DNA of 64,000 nucleotides from Haliclona indistincta (lineage: Eukaryota; Porifera; Demospongiae; Haplosclerida; Chalinidae), in contig OZ024786.1 in the NCBI GenBank assembly GCA_964017065.1, positions 5,495,781-5,559,780 on the forward strand, written 5' to 3'. Of the stretch, positions 11,870 through 22,754 are shown in pieces (positions within the stretch are counted from its first letter, which is position 1; every line of letters begins with the position of its first letter). Both the position numbers and the translations under genes were made by a program. Below the pieces are notes generated by a model. That model made no database searches and was not told where the DNA came from. It saw only the letters and a list, made by a program, of their open reading frames with translations.

Positions 11870-11995
11870 GCAAAATTCTCAAAGAAATGCCGGTTAAGTG
11901 CAGAAAGTGTAAACAATGGTTGTACGTATTTGGCAGTATATTGATCTCGAAGAAGAAGAACTGGACAAGAACTGGACTTGCAAATTTTGTAGCTC
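11870..11995 (+). pseudogene. PHD-finger fragment, frameshifted
   Basis: One frame gives PVKCRKCKQWLY, the Cys-x2-Cys-x2-Trp part of a PHD finger. After a frame change of one base the next stretch gives IDLEEEELDKNWTCKFCSS and a stop, matching the usual end of such fingers. The middle His/Cys pair is lost at the break. Similar remnants occur at 42290-42426 and 43030-43080, both near recombinase sequence, so this may come from a PHD-containing mobile element. Confidence 0.45.
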
Positions 11996-11999
11996 ATAG

Positions 12000-13030
12000 T
12001 CACTTCTTTCTTTCCTTTGCAATATTTTATTTCATTTTGTAAATATTATTATTGCCTAACTCGTAAAGCAGCTAGCTCTTTCTGAGATTATTATCTTACT
12101 TATACATGTACAAAGAATGTAAGTTCACTCTTTTTTTGTGTCCTTTTTTATCGAACAATAAGTTCCTGAAGATCCTTTTTTAGTTCCTGGCAGTCTTAAT
12201 AGTTCATAGATGTTCCATTATTATCACAAGAAAATTTCTGGGGCCTGTATTGTTAATAACATTGGACCCCCTGAATAAAAACGAAGGGGTGGATTTTTCC
12301 ATCACACTACCACTTTTCTACAATAATTATCGTAACTGAATTGTAGCTCAAAACACCAATGGCGTTCTTGTTCATCACATGATTCTAGTGGGGTATCGTT
12401 AGAATAAGAATATCGTTCCTATCGTTTCACTGAGTAAATATTACACCACACATTATGTTGTGTCTAGTAGCTGCAGTACTGAATGAGTTATGAATTTTCA
12501 GTGCAGAGCAAGTTTCCAACATTTTCTCCTTGCTAGCATACTTGCCCCGCCTCCTAAATCCAGTCAAACGGTTTTCTTCATCTTCGCAAATTCGCAGTTA
12601 TAAATTTTATTTCCTTCGGCTTGAGGCATAAAGCTGATAGCGACTATAAGTCTCAGACACAGTAGCTCGCCGTTGATCTGAGTTTGCTCAGGTATTTAAT
12701 TATAGTAATTAGAAACGGGGTACGGACCCACTTTATGGACCAACGTCAAGATGGCGGCGTAAAGTATGCTTTGCTGCCTAGCGGCGCACACTACCCACTT
12801 CGTGCTGATTCCGCTCAACCTTCTTCTTACACATCGTCCAAAATTGAGAGATGGTGCCTTGGTTTCACTTGGCCGAATTGATTTGTCCACAGAATTCAAT
12901 GACGCTGATCGCGATATCGAGCCGGGCGAGTCGAGCCTACAATTCCCTATAGTTCTTTTTGTTACTGTAACCGCACTGCTGTCTCACATGCATAATGTGA
13001 CATAACTGCAAGTAGAAAATCTTGTATAAT
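12000..13030. other. No confident gene
   Basis: Around 12720-12960 composition becomes less AT-rich (AAGATGGCGGCGTAAAG), and open frames of 60-80 codons exist on both strands without any recognisable motif. This could be a promoter or first-exon region; nothing firmer can be said. Confidence 0.3.
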
Positions 13031-13604
13031 GTATAAGTAGTAGATTAATAAAGTGCGTTGGTCCATCTGCAAATAAACTGTTCACATTTGGACCAAGTCG
13101 CTCGGACCAAGTGTAATGGTGTACTACAAACTAAGTGTGTTAGTCCATCTGTGGTAACAAAACTGTTCAGATTTGGACCAAGTGTAATGCTATACTACAA
13201 ACTCAGAGTCCATGCGCATTAGAAACTGTCTCATTAATTTTAGCTGCTAAACAGCTTCAGTGATAAAGTTTGGTCCATTTGGTAATAAAAGTGGATCATT
13301 TCTATACTAAGATAACTAAGATGTCAGTGAGATATCACCAAGATATCAGTAAGATGTCTCTGAAATAAACAAGGGAATAGTCAGATATCACTAGAATAAG
13401 CAAGAGATATATAGCGAGATATGTTTTCTTAAGTTTATAGTTGTGTGCATGCGTATGTTATTCTCTACTTGACCTCATCTGTATGCTAGTCTAAATGAGT
13501 AGTACAGTGTGCATATAAACCTCTAAGAAGATCAATAATACAACTACTGTCATGGTGCCTATATCTTGTGTCTGGTGACATGACTGAATGTGGTAGAGTA
13601 ATCA

Positions 13605-13885
13605 AGTGTTTGGTCCTTCTTGTTTCTTTACAATTAGAGTTGTGATTACAGTTGTCGTAATATTAAGGACCCATGATAATTGTCACCAATAATAGGAATG
13701 GTTCTGCACTAAACTACAGCAGTGACAGTCTCTACTGACACTACTCTCTCACCCTGAACACTTAGAATCATTGTAGATACCCTTCTTGTTTCTTTATAAT
13801 TAGAGTTGTGACCACAGTTGTCGTAGTATTAAGGACCGATGCTTTTCGCCCAAAGGAGGAATGGTTCTGCACTAAACTAAGTGAA
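13605..13885 (+). repeat. Direct duplication of about 110 bp
   Basis: CCTTCTTGTTTCTTTACAAT plus AGAGTTGTGAT through GGAATGGTTCTGCACTAAAC occurs at about 13616-13728 and again at 13781-13881 with scattered substitutions and a diverged centre. Confidence 0.7.
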
Positions 13886-13942
13886 ATGATTGTGAATGAG
13901 GAATTTAGCAAAACTAATTATATTTAAATGAACAGATTTCAC

Positions 13943-14449
13943 AAAACCCTCGGCGTGTTGCACATTGTAAAGTTAGCGTCTTGGTTACGGTTTGCAGAAG
14001 GAGCTTTGCAGCTAAAGCCAACGTGCTTGCTTATGAAACTGCACTGCTAACCAGAAGACAGCAAAGTGCTGAACCACAGGACAATGTGTGTCAAGTGGGC
14101 ATGACCGTGAACACTGAGTAGGTAGCCATTGCGATAGGTTTTTTCTTGACATATCTACGCACCCCTATAGCTGTCCTGAAGTTTAGATGGAATCTACAAG
14201 TACCTAGATAGTCAACTATGGGCGATTTTGTCGTCAGAGAGGTCCAAGATGGCCGTCAAGGTGAGCCAGCTAGCCATAACTCGAGAACGAAAGCACTTTA
14301 GCAAAATCCACGAGTCAAATTGCAAGCCCTTGTGGTGCTTATCATGTCATAACTTTACCAGCGCGTAAAAGTGATCGCTGTTCTCTGCAGCTCGATGGAC
14401 AGCGAATTGCAAACCAAGTACCGTAACCCTCGCGCATGCGCCGAGGGTT
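13943..14449. mobile_element. MITE with AACCCTCGGCG termini
   Basis: The left end AACCCTCGGCG (about 13945) matches the right end CGCCGAGGGTT (to about 14449) as an inverted repeat. A second, 3'-truncated copy begins at about 21316 (CAAACCCTCGGTGTG...CAAAAGACAGCAAAGTGCTG). The internal 14115-14340 segment is shared, inverted, with the neighbouring hAT-type element. Confidence 0.6.
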
Positions 14450-14601
14450 AATTATTATAACTGAGTTACTTACTATATGCAACTCACTCAAATCATAAAA
14501 TTCTAATTCATAATTCTAGTGACTATGAATGCTTGTATACCAATGAAGGTGATGTGGTAGAGTAATCTAGTGCATTGGTCCATCTGCAAATAAAACTGTT
14601 C

Positions 14602-15302
14602 TAGGCATGCGCCTATTATGCTGGAATAATTTTTAGAATAATAGGTAACTGAAAGAATTTGAGAATATTCGAGAATAATCGGTCAAATTCGATCACCCAT
14701 GGTCACGTGTGCATCATCAGGACGATGAGTGGAAGCCGATGGAAGCAGTAAACGATGTTCTTTCTGTCTAAGGTATGAACCGTGAGGCTAAGCACGACAA
14801 TGGCTTGCAATGTGACTCGCGGATTTTGCTAAAGTGCTTTCGTTCTTGAGTTATGGCTGGCTCACCTTGACGGCCATCTTACACTTCTCTGGCAGCAATA
14901 GCGGCGTACTTGTAGATTTCATGTAAACTGCAGGACAGCTCTGAGGGTGTGTAGACGCCTATCAAAGCCTAGATAATTAGCTACCTACAGGCTACTTTAG
15001 GAATTTCGGTGCATGCCTCTATACAATGCATGAACAAAAATGGTACTTACCAGTACTTGTGAAATACATGCATGTATCTTTAAATCATCTTTCTTATAGC
15101 AACCATCTTTATTATAGATACTTTATCAATGCATAAATTTAATGAGAAATCATGTGATTAAGCGAAGGAAACTTTATTTGGCGGAATTTTTGAGAATAAT
15201 GTTGGAATAATCGGTCAATTTTGTGAGAATAATAGGTTAAAATTTTGAGAAATTCTGAAAAGAATAATAGGAGAAATTAAAAGAATAATAGGCTCATGCC
15301 TA
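14602..15302. mobile_element. Non-autonomous hAT-type element with 8-bp target duplication
   Basis: The ends TAGGCATGCGCCTATTAT and ATAATAGGCTCATGCCTA form an 18-bp inverted repeat with one mismatch. The flanks 14594-14601 and 15303-15310 are both AACTGTTC, an 8-bp duplication as expected of hAT transposition, and that target lies within the composite repeat. AATAATAGG-type subterminal repeats are frequent. No transposase coding sequence remains. Confidence 0.85.
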
Positions 15303-15768
15303 AACTGTTCACATTTGGACCAAGTGTAATGCTGTACTACAAATTTAGGAGTATCCACATTACAAACTGCTTCATTTTGCTGCTAAATGATATAGCTATA
15401 TAAATTTTGGTCCACTTGATAATAAAATTGGATCATTTATGTTAATTTTGCGATAATTATTAAACATAACGAATAGCATTTTGTACCATGTTGTGAAGCA
15501 GTGAGATTAAGATAAGCAATAATTATGTTAGTTGGACATCTTGAGATAACAACTTGATGAGATACCATTAAGATAACTAAGATATCAGTGGGATGTCATC
15601 AAGATAACTTCGATATCATTGAGATAACTAAGGTTATAACACAATATCACTGTGATGACTAAGATATTAGTGAGATGTGATTTTAACAGTTCGAATAATA
15701 GTTGCTCGATGCATGCTTACAATGCTGGCCTCGGCTTGACAACCATGTCTGCATGAGTCAGTAGAGTG

Positions 15769-16717
15769 CAGTGGCGGATCTAGGGTAGATCCAGAGGTGC
15801 TCGCGAACCCCCCTTTGCGCTCAATAATTATATTCACAAGCTACATTAATTGCCATACCTTATGAGGAATTTGGTTTACACAACATAACTAGGGGTTGTC
15901 CCACATTCACCACCTGCAACAGGCTGCAAGGCTGTAGTCAGCTAGTCTCGTTCCCAGACCACACCTCTTCCGCTATGCTTCCGAGAGGGTCTGGCAGCTT
16001 GCTCGACTTTCTCGGTCTTAGTGACGTTTCATTCTCAAAAATTGGAATTGACCAATCAGATCGCCTTATTTTCAAATCAAATGCAAATTCACATGACAAG
16101 CGCGCCGTTGAGCACATGATCAATATGGCGGTAGTGCAGTGTGCTAAGATTCATCGAAAGCGTAGAGCATCTAGGGTAATCTTCATTGACTAATAAGTAC
16201 AACGAGGCAACCAGTCACTTCTTAGTTGCCTCAAACGAGCAATTTCGCTGCCAACAGGTAAGGAAATTTGCGATTTATTGTTTTTGCCATTACGTTAATT
16301 TTTGAGCACTGCCATCATCGAGCGCCACCAAGGAACACACTATAGTACCTGTCGTGTCTTCCTGAGCCGATCTATAACTATTGTCGAGTGCTGTAGTTTA
16401 TGAGACCACAGACATTAGTATACAGACAATTTGTCCGCATATTGCATCCGTGTAGCTATTGAGCGCGTGATAATGACGTCACCAGGACCGAGAAAAGTCG
16501 AGCAAGCTGCCAGACCCTCTCGGAAGCATAGCGGAAGAGGTGTGGTCTGGGAACGAGACTAGTAGTCAGCTGGCTAAACTAACAAGCGAATAAGAAATTC
16601 AACGCAAAACAGACGAGATTTGACCAGAAGTGGGCGTGGTTTTCAAAAATTCGCGCCCGCGCAAGCGCGCCCATTCAACTGAGAACCCCCCAATCTCCAA
16701 TCCTAGATCCGCCACTG
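15769..16717. mobile_element. hAT-like MITE containing a second MITE
   Basis: The ends CAGTGGCGGATCTAGG and CCTAGATCCGCCACTG are perfect inverted repeats of a familiar hAT type. The flanks share only GAGTG, so the target duplication is short or mutated. About 620 bp of its 949 bp is a nested insertion (15942-16562). Confidence 0.8.
15942..16562. mobile_element. MITE nested inside the hAT-like MITE
   Basis: The termini CTAGTCTCGTTCCCAGACC and GGTCTGGGAACGAGACTAG begin a near-perfect inverted repeat of about 75 bp. The flanks repeat TAGTCAG on each side (7-8 bp). The 72-codon frame at 15975-16193 lies within arm and loop and shows no protein-like features. Confidence 0.8.
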
Positions 16718-17619
16718 GAGTGTGCACATAAAGCTCTGAGTAGATCAAAAATACAACTACTGTCATGGTACCTATCTTGTATCTGGTGACATGACTAGAC
16801 TCCTAATCAGGTACATTAATCAAGTGTTGGTCTAGCTGTAAACAAAACCGTTCACATTTTGGACCAAGAATTTGCTGTACGTACTAGCTTGCATGCGTAG
16901 GATGTTAGCCTCAGTTGGACCTCATCTGTACGCAATAGCTAGTCTAAATGAGTAGTACAGTGTGCATATGAAGGGTCTGAGTAGATCAATAATGTCATGG
17001 TATCTGGTGACATGACTGCAATTTAGAAACCTCTTGTATATATCGGGTAGAAATAAGCATAGCGAGACGTGTTTTTTAAGTTTAGTTGTGTGCATGCGTA
17101 TTATGTTAGCCTCTGCTTGATCTCATCTGTACGCTAGTCTAAATGAACGCAGTGTGCATATAAAGGTCTGAGTAGATCAATAATAAAACTACTGTCATGG
17201 TGCCTATGGTGACATGACTGAATGTGGTAGAGTAGTCCATCTGCAAATATATCTGTTCACATTTGGACCAAGTGTAATGCTGTACTACAAACTTAGGTGT
17301 GTATCCACATTAAAAACTGCTTCATTTTACTGCTAAATGATATAGCTATAAATTTTGGTCCATTTGATAAAGAATTGGATCATTTCCCTGTTAATTTGGC
17401 GACATATGTGAATGCAGTATATAGTTTCAATGAGGGACAATAGTGGTATAATTATTATGTTGCTGGTCTTGCCTGATACTGCCACACATGATATAATACG
17501 CATACTATAGCGCTCTCTTGCTCTACATTCTCCACGCACAAAAAAAATTACGAATGATGGTGAGACCAGTTATTAATTTTTACAAACAAATTCAACAATA
17601 CAAAAGAGCCATGCTCCTA

Positions 17620-17935
17620 CATGACACATGGGGAAGAAGAAGCACAAACAAAAGAAGAGAAAAGAAGAGAGTCGTGTCCCCCTCCACGACACACATCAGG
17701 CTGCACATTTTTTTGTATTTTTTTATATTTTAGGGGAGGGAGAAGAAATAGAAGAAAAACAACATGAGTAAGATATGAAAGAGCTGTGCCCCAACACAAC
17801 ACATGGAGAAGAAGCACAAACTTAAGATGAGAGCACAAACAGAGAATAGAGCTGTGTCCCCCTTCACAGCACATAGACAAGACATTTTTTTGTTTTTGAT
17901 GTTTTAGGGGAAGGAAAAGAAGAAAGGAAAGTAAA
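17620..17935 (-). repeat. Repeated hairpin units downstream of CR gene A
   Basis: Units hold a purine-rich lead (AGCACAAACAAAAGAAGAGA), a small hairpin (GTCGTG...CACGAC at 17671-17690; GCTGTG...CACAGC at 17851-17870; an imperfect one at 17782-17800) and a T-rich stretch ending ATTTTAGGGGA. Equivalent units lie at 19630-19860 behind the neighbouring CR gene. The stem bases differ between copies in a compensatory way. Confidence 0.6.
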
Positions 17936-18004
17936 TGTGATATAAAATCATAAATAAACGGAACTGGAATATAGAGAATGACTGTCTTGAGTCTCTTTGT
18001 TAAC

Positions 18005-19401
18005 TTACTCGATATCATCTAGCTGGCAAACATACACTGACTGTTGATTGATAGCAGTTACTGACGATGTTGTTGCATAAACATATTCTACTAAACTACC
18101 ACCGTATAGTTGTGAGTAAACACTATAAGGAGTTCTGTCACTGAAGCACGATTTCTGGAATTTAGAATGTATAGCTGCATATCTTGAATCTGCAGAACGC
18201 TCCGAGTACTTTCGCGATGAGACTTGTACAAAAAACAAACTCTTCGAAGTAGAACCACCAGGATTATAAAGAAAGATGAAATCGATGGCCGGATGGTTCT
18301 CAACTAGTTTGACTAGCTTGCAGGTATTACCAGGTTGCATCGATGGTAATTCTCCCATTCTAAATTGATTTTCATATTCTTGAGGCTTTAGACGAATTCT
18401 TATTTCCTTATTCGTGGAGTCTGTAATAGTAATGCCTGTAGTTAGAGCAGAAACACTGAAGAGAAACTCCACTGCACCTCCAAGGTTGAATGTCTTAAAA
18501 GTGCGATAATGGCTGGCTAAATCTCCCTTTGCATAAGTTAAACAATCTTCTATTGGGAATGGAGACTTGATTTCCGTGTTCTCTAAATAACACAAACCAC
18601 TGTTTAGCAAACCATGTTTCAGAGATGGGTGAATATCCTTGTTTAGTACAAAGGCAAGATACAGTGCTAAAAGAGTCTTTCTTTGAGGCCCACCTAGAAT
18701 GTGCCATATCTGTGAAAGGTGGTTAAGCATTGCCAAATTCATTTGAAGTTCTGCGTCCCGTCTGTATATATGGCGTGACGCCAAACAAGCAACTCCGGGT
18801 AGTAATACTTTTACATCGTCAACAGGCAACGGGATAGGTTTTTTTACGAGCATAAGCAGAAAATTCTTCAGTAGAAAAAGGAGTGAAACATACCAATTCT
18901 GTATATTTGAATGGACACTTGGACAGAGAGTTTCCTGTCTCATCCAAAACTGTAGGTGAGAATGCCAAGCAAAGGCTCTTAAAATATTTTAGTACTCTAA
19001 TAAGGGAATTGCGATGTTTAAGCTTTTGTGCGTTGTCGACAAAGCACAATTCTGTTTCCTTCGGCTTGCAAAATGTACCATCATCACTTTCAACATCGAC
19101 GTAATAAGCTTTCTGACTCATGCTTCTTGCAGTAAGCCATAGTTTATTCAATGTGGTAGACTTTCCTGAACTGGATGGCCCAATGAGGAACAAGAGTTGT
19201 TCACTTGCATTTAACTTGTTCAAAGTTGATTCAATAGGACAACAGGCACGATCAATATAATTCACCATTGCGTCTAAAAGTTTAGTAATAAAGTTAATAT
19301 ACAGTAATCATATTATGACATTTCACCTTTCGATCTTAAGTTTTTGATGATACAGTCCTGATCGGTTTCCAGGATTGCAAGGGGGTCAGGGTTAGAAGGA
19401 C
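18005..19401 (-). CDS. CR gene A: Crinkler/RHS-type P-loop NTPase with nuclease-like C-terminus (one frameshift)
   Basis: The putative effector combines an ATPase with a C-terminal restriction-endonuclease-like domain, the architecture known as Crinkler/RHS (CR). Visible pieces: an upstream exon 19401-19327 with AG/GT borders in frame with the next; the main exon from 19273 with Walker A GPSSSGKST (residues 30-38 from the ATG at 19268) and Walker B-like ELCFVD (73-78); and a C-terminal region containing AIDFIFLYN and SLFFVQVSSRKY, resembling the D...QxS nuclease core. The frame breaks once, in an A7 run (minus strand) at about 18840-18846, and continues in another frame to the stop at 18005. 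A true lesion, an assembly error or frameshifting are all possible. Gene B lies in tandem upstream on the same strand. Family assignment is by motif order only. Confidence 0.6.
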
Positions 19402-19629
19402 CTGAAAAATATGGGAGATATTGATTAAGACAAAATACTACACTATAGGCGATAAGGGCACACATTCTTTTGTAAGTAGGTGCTTATCAATGCTGCTAGA
19501 CCCTCTCCCGCTTCGCATTCGCCCCACCCCACCTTCACGTGCCTAGCTTGATAGGCTAACTCGTCAAGAGATAGAATTGGGTGATTCCATACACAGTATA
19601 GCCTCCGCCCCAGGTCCTTCCCCCGCCCC

Positions 19630-19860
19630 AGAAGCAGCCCCGCCCCAGAAGCACAAACAAAAGAAGAGAAAAAAGAAAAGAGCCGTGTCCCCCTCCACGA
19701 CACACAATTGGCTGTACGTTTTTTTAATTTTTATATTTTAGGGGAGGGAGGAGAAATAGAAGGAAACAACATGAGAAGATAATGAAAGAGCTGTGCCCCA
19801 ACACAACACATGGAGAAGACAAACATACGATGTAGAGCACAAACAGAGAAAAGAGACAGT
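19630..19860 (-). repeat. Hairpin repeat units downstream of CR gene B
   Basis: The same units as at 17620-17935: CAGAAGCACAAACAAAAGAA, hairpin GCCGTG...CACGAC at about 19682-19701, then TTATATTTTAGGGGAGGGAG, and a partial second unit to 19860. They lie immediately after the stop codon of gene B. Confidence 0.6.
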
Positions 19861-19901
19861 TTCAATAATAGAGTTCAGAGTGTTGCTCAACTAAACTTGG
19901 G

Positions 19902-21167
19902 CTACTGTCCAAGGACCGTACAATCAAGAAGGAGGCAATATTGTTCAATCTGAAGACTAGTTCTAGGAAAGGTTCTAGCCTTTTTATATGAGCTGTAGGC
20001 ATGTTCTGGTACCACCCAGTAATGTTTAATAACATGGGCATTAAACTTTTCGCTGAGTTCATTGAAACCTTCCATTGAGCCAGCAGAGCGGTTGTGTGTG
20101 ATGGTCATCTGAAACGTGATGAAAACGTGGTCTGAGGTGAATACAAATGAATCATAAGATGGACATCTTTCTTCTAGGGGCACGTAGTATACTTTATTGT
20201 CGACTTCTGTAAGATTTGCAAATATTCCAACATCGCTGCGAGTGTAATTCTCGAGTTTAAAACTAGTGTCATCTCCCGTCGAATTGGCCTGAAGTTGTTT
20301 AGTTTTAAAACTTATTCCACTTTCAAGACCATAATGGGCTAAATTTTCAAATAGGTAACCCGGAATGCTGTTGTGCTGAAAATATCTACAGGCTTCCTTC
20401 AACAGTTCAACACCTCCTTTCACAGAACGATGAACAATGGCCGCGCTTACTTCAATGCCTGTTTTATGACTGGCATAATCAACATGATCAATATTTCTTT
20501 TTTTTACTTTAGAGAAGTGATGAAACAACAGGTGCGAACCTTTAGAAGATAATATGCCAGAACTTGTAGATGAAAAGCTTGTTTTGAAGGAGCATTCACT
20601 TATTTCACCTTTACGTCTCTGCAACAGAGTGTCATATCCAAACTGATCTTCAAAGATATACCGAGGAATGCCTCCTACAGTTTCAAATCTATCCTCAACC
20701 AATGGAAGAATATTAGGAAACGTAGATTTACTTAAAGCTTTTAATTCACTTAAGGACCAAGGAGGCATGATGTACTGGTGTGCTCCGTCCTTATTTAAAT
20801 CCTTGAAGTTAGAGATATGTGGTGAAGAAAGCACAACTACTTTAGGATACCCAGTGCATTCCATTACGTTTTCGCCCGACAAACAATCAAAAAGCAGAAA
20901 ACAGGTGTAAGTTGGCAAAGTACTCATATTACTCTCTCCTATTTTATATAAAACGGGATTCCCTGTACGTGGAAAATAGAATCCTTTGCCTCCACGAACA
21001 TAAAGAACACTGACATGGTCCAGTATTAGCATTCTTAAAAGGAACACGCCGAAGAACGACTTGCCGATTCCTGGATTTCCTTCCACAATGATGTTGCGTT
21101 TATCTTGTTTTATTGCATCAGCGAATTCAATGTAGGTGTCACGAACAAAAACTTGAGGCATCTTCAT
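19902..21167 (-). CDS. CR gene B: Crinkler/RHS-type P-loop NTPase with nuclease-like C-terminus
   Basis: A 421-codon uninterrupted frame. Residues 30-37 are Walker A (GNPGIGKS), 90-95 form a Walker B-like strand (FLLFDC), and VVVLSSPHISN with YIMPPWSLSELKAL and VGGIPRYIFE are the sensor and lid-like motifs typical of Crinkler/RHS ATPases. The C-terminal 90 residues hold DHVFITFQMTITHNRSA followed by HYWVVP, resembling the restriction-endonuclease-like domain of this class. Such proteins are known as secreted or nuclear effectors in oomycetes and trypanosome RHS proteins, and are scattered through other eukaryotes; the role in an animal is unknown. No signal peptide is visible. A stop directly precedes the ATG, although a possible upstream exon reading IIKFEEIPFD exists. 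An alternative C-terminal frame continues to 19862. Confidence 0.7.
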   Translation of the reverse strand: MKMPQVFVRDTYIEFADAIKQDKRNIIVEGNPGIGKSFFGVFLLRMLILDHVSVLYVRGGKGFYFPRTGNPVLYKIGESNMSTLPTYTCFLLFDCLSGENVMECTGYPKVVVLSSPHISNFKDLNKDGAHQYIMPPWSLSELKALSKSTFPNILPLVEDRFETVGGIPRYIFEDQFGYDTLLQRRKGEISECSFKTSFSSTSSGILSSKGSHLLFHHFSKVKKRNIDHVDYASHKTGIEVSAAIVHRSVKGGVELLKEACRYFQHNSIPGYLFENLAHYGLESGISFKTKQLQANSTGDDTSFKLENYTRSDVGIFANLTEVDNKVYYVPLEERCPSYDSFVFTSDHVFITFQMTITHNRSAGSMEGFNELSEKFNAHVIKHYWVVPEHAYSSYKKARTFPRTSLQIEQYCLLLDCTVLGQ

Positions 21168-21315
21168 CTAATCGAAAGGAATTTCTTCAAATTTTATGAT
21201 GTGCTCCTTAGCTATACCGCTTTTGATGATACCTTTAACTGATGGAATAAGAATAAGCATCCAATAAAATTAACAACATGCATACAGTACTATATACAAT
21301 CAACGAATTTCACAA

Positions 21316-21480
21316 ACCCTCGGTGTGTCATGCACATTGCAATTATAGTGTTGGGTTAGTTAATGTTAATTATATTAGTAAGCGGTTTGCAACAGGAGCC
21401 TGTTTGCAGGCTTGCAGCTAGTGCAAAGTAGCTGCTAGCTATTGCTAACCAAAAGACAGCAAAGTGCTGACAACAATTAC
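21316..21480. mobile_element. Truncated copy of the AACCCTCGGCG MITE
   Basis: The left half of the element seen whole at 13943-14449: same terminus, CACATTG, GGTTTGCA, GCAGCTA and AGACAGCAAAGTGCTG landmarks. The right terminus is absent. Confidence 0.6.
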
Positions 21481-21892
21481 GTGTATCGCAGCCTGGCTAC
21501 TCGAGCATGCACATAAGGTGTAACAATTATTGTACATATGGTTCAGTGGCACAAACGTCAAAAGAAGCTCAGACATGTGTACAGTAACATCAGCTAGTCG
21601 GTATGTCTCTGATCTTACTGCATTGCATACTTGGATTTCTACACATGTGCCAAGTTTTGGTTGCCAGCGAAATTTTAAAAGTTGTCGTATTTTCTCAATA
21701 AAACTCCAAACAAAAATAATGGGTACAAATTGGCGGCTAAAAGCAGTCCAGAAGTGACTTCACATTCAATTATCAATTCCCTGAACAAGACAAAATGCTC
21801 ACCTTGTAATGCTGATAGTTCCACTTTATCTGTGAACCATGCCATCTGGAGAAAATGCAATGCAACAATAATTTATGTATTATCTCTAGCGA

Positions 21893-22097
21893 TTAAGGTG
21901 GCGGGTTACGAATAATATGAATATTAATGAGCAAAAATATTTTTCCTGCAACAGAAAGAACAAACAGCTCAAAACTCGCTATGAATGTGAAGACGCATGT
22001 TATGATGCTTCACAGCGAGTTTTGAGCTGTTTGTTCTTCTGTTGCAGGAAAAATATTTTTGCTCATTAATATTCATTTATTCGTAACCCACCCTTAA
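21893..22097. mobile_element. 205-bp snapback MITE with TTAA target sites
   Basis: TTAAGGTGGCGGGTTACG at the left matches CGTAACCCACCCTTAA at the right. The arms are near-perfect reverse complements for about 90 bp around a short loop (about 21990-22010). The TTAA borders indicate piggyBac- or Kolobok-type mobilisation. The terminal motif TTAAGGTGG is shared with the element at 29145-30241. Confidence 0.8.
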
Positions 22098-22754
22098 ATA
22101 ATCATGTCTCACCTCAGTGCTATTGTCCAGCATAGTTGTACACCCACGCATACTTTACCCATTACTGGGAATGGGCTATTTCTGGATTGATAAGCCTGCA
22201 GCTACAACAGCCCACTGTTATTAAGTGTCTCTACTACAGTAATTAGGAAGGCACGCTAGTGCCTCCCTATGTAGGGTTAAACGGAAAAACAAGATGGCGG
22301 CTACATACAATGTATTAGCGTTCAAATGCTGATATTTCGCCTGGTGATGAATTTTATACATCCAAAGACACTTAGATATGTGCTATCTGGCGTTGCCCCA
22401 TCTTACAGTAGCAAGGAGATTGCTCAAAATTGTTACTAAAGTGACAAACCTGGAAACGGTGAAAATTGAGTTTCGTCATCTTAGTTTAATTTCTTCTTTC
22501 TTCAGCGCACCTAGCGCCTTAACGCGAGCAATGCTGAGACCAAACCATTCACGAACAGTCATGAAATTCTCCAGGCAGGTGCCTTTGAACTTTGTTTTTA
22601 GCGAAACGGCGAGATAAATTCCGGGATTTCTCGATCGTGATCCATTGTTAGCTAAGTGTTAGACGCCATTATTGTGATTGCGCAATACGAACGTGACCAA
22701 GCAGAGGTTAGCACAAGTGACCAAGCATTAGCTTGATGAATATAGCCGCACAGC
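22098..22754. other. No confident gene; possible promoter region
   Basis: AT-rich sequence with AAACAAGATGGCGGCTACAT near 22290 and GCCATTATTGTGATTGCGCA near 22665. Open frames of up to 79 codons (22378-22617) show no motif. It could be the 5' flank of the short exon at 22755. Confidence 0.3.

Larger units (their letters stand above)
13030..17400. repeat. Composite dispersed-repeat block hosting nested transposons
   Basis: A unit with GGTCCATCTGCAAATAAA, CTGTTCACATTTGGACCAAG and a tail near TTTGGTCCATTTGATAATAA recurs at about 13050-13280, 14570-14601, 15303-15440, 16815-16880 and 17225-17395. A second unit with TGCATGCGTATGTTA, GTCTAAATGAGTAGTACAG and CTACTGTCATGGTGCC recurs near 13440-13600, 16718-16800, 16890-17020 and 17085-17220. 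The alternating order points to tandem expansion of a larger composite unit, later disrupted by insertions. Many short runs of AAGATATCAGTGAGAT occur between the units. Confidence 0.7.

Noticed and set aside
11728..12003. 91-codon minus-strand frame
   Set aside because: It is antisense to the PHD-finger remnant and shows no protein-like features itself.
15975..16193. 72-codon frame within the nested MITE
   Set aside because: It overlaps the terminal inverted repeat and is partly mirrored on the other strand.
19443..19703. 86-codon minus frame between the CR genes
   Set aside because: It runs through the hairpin repeat block and intron sequence, and no motif or start context supports it.
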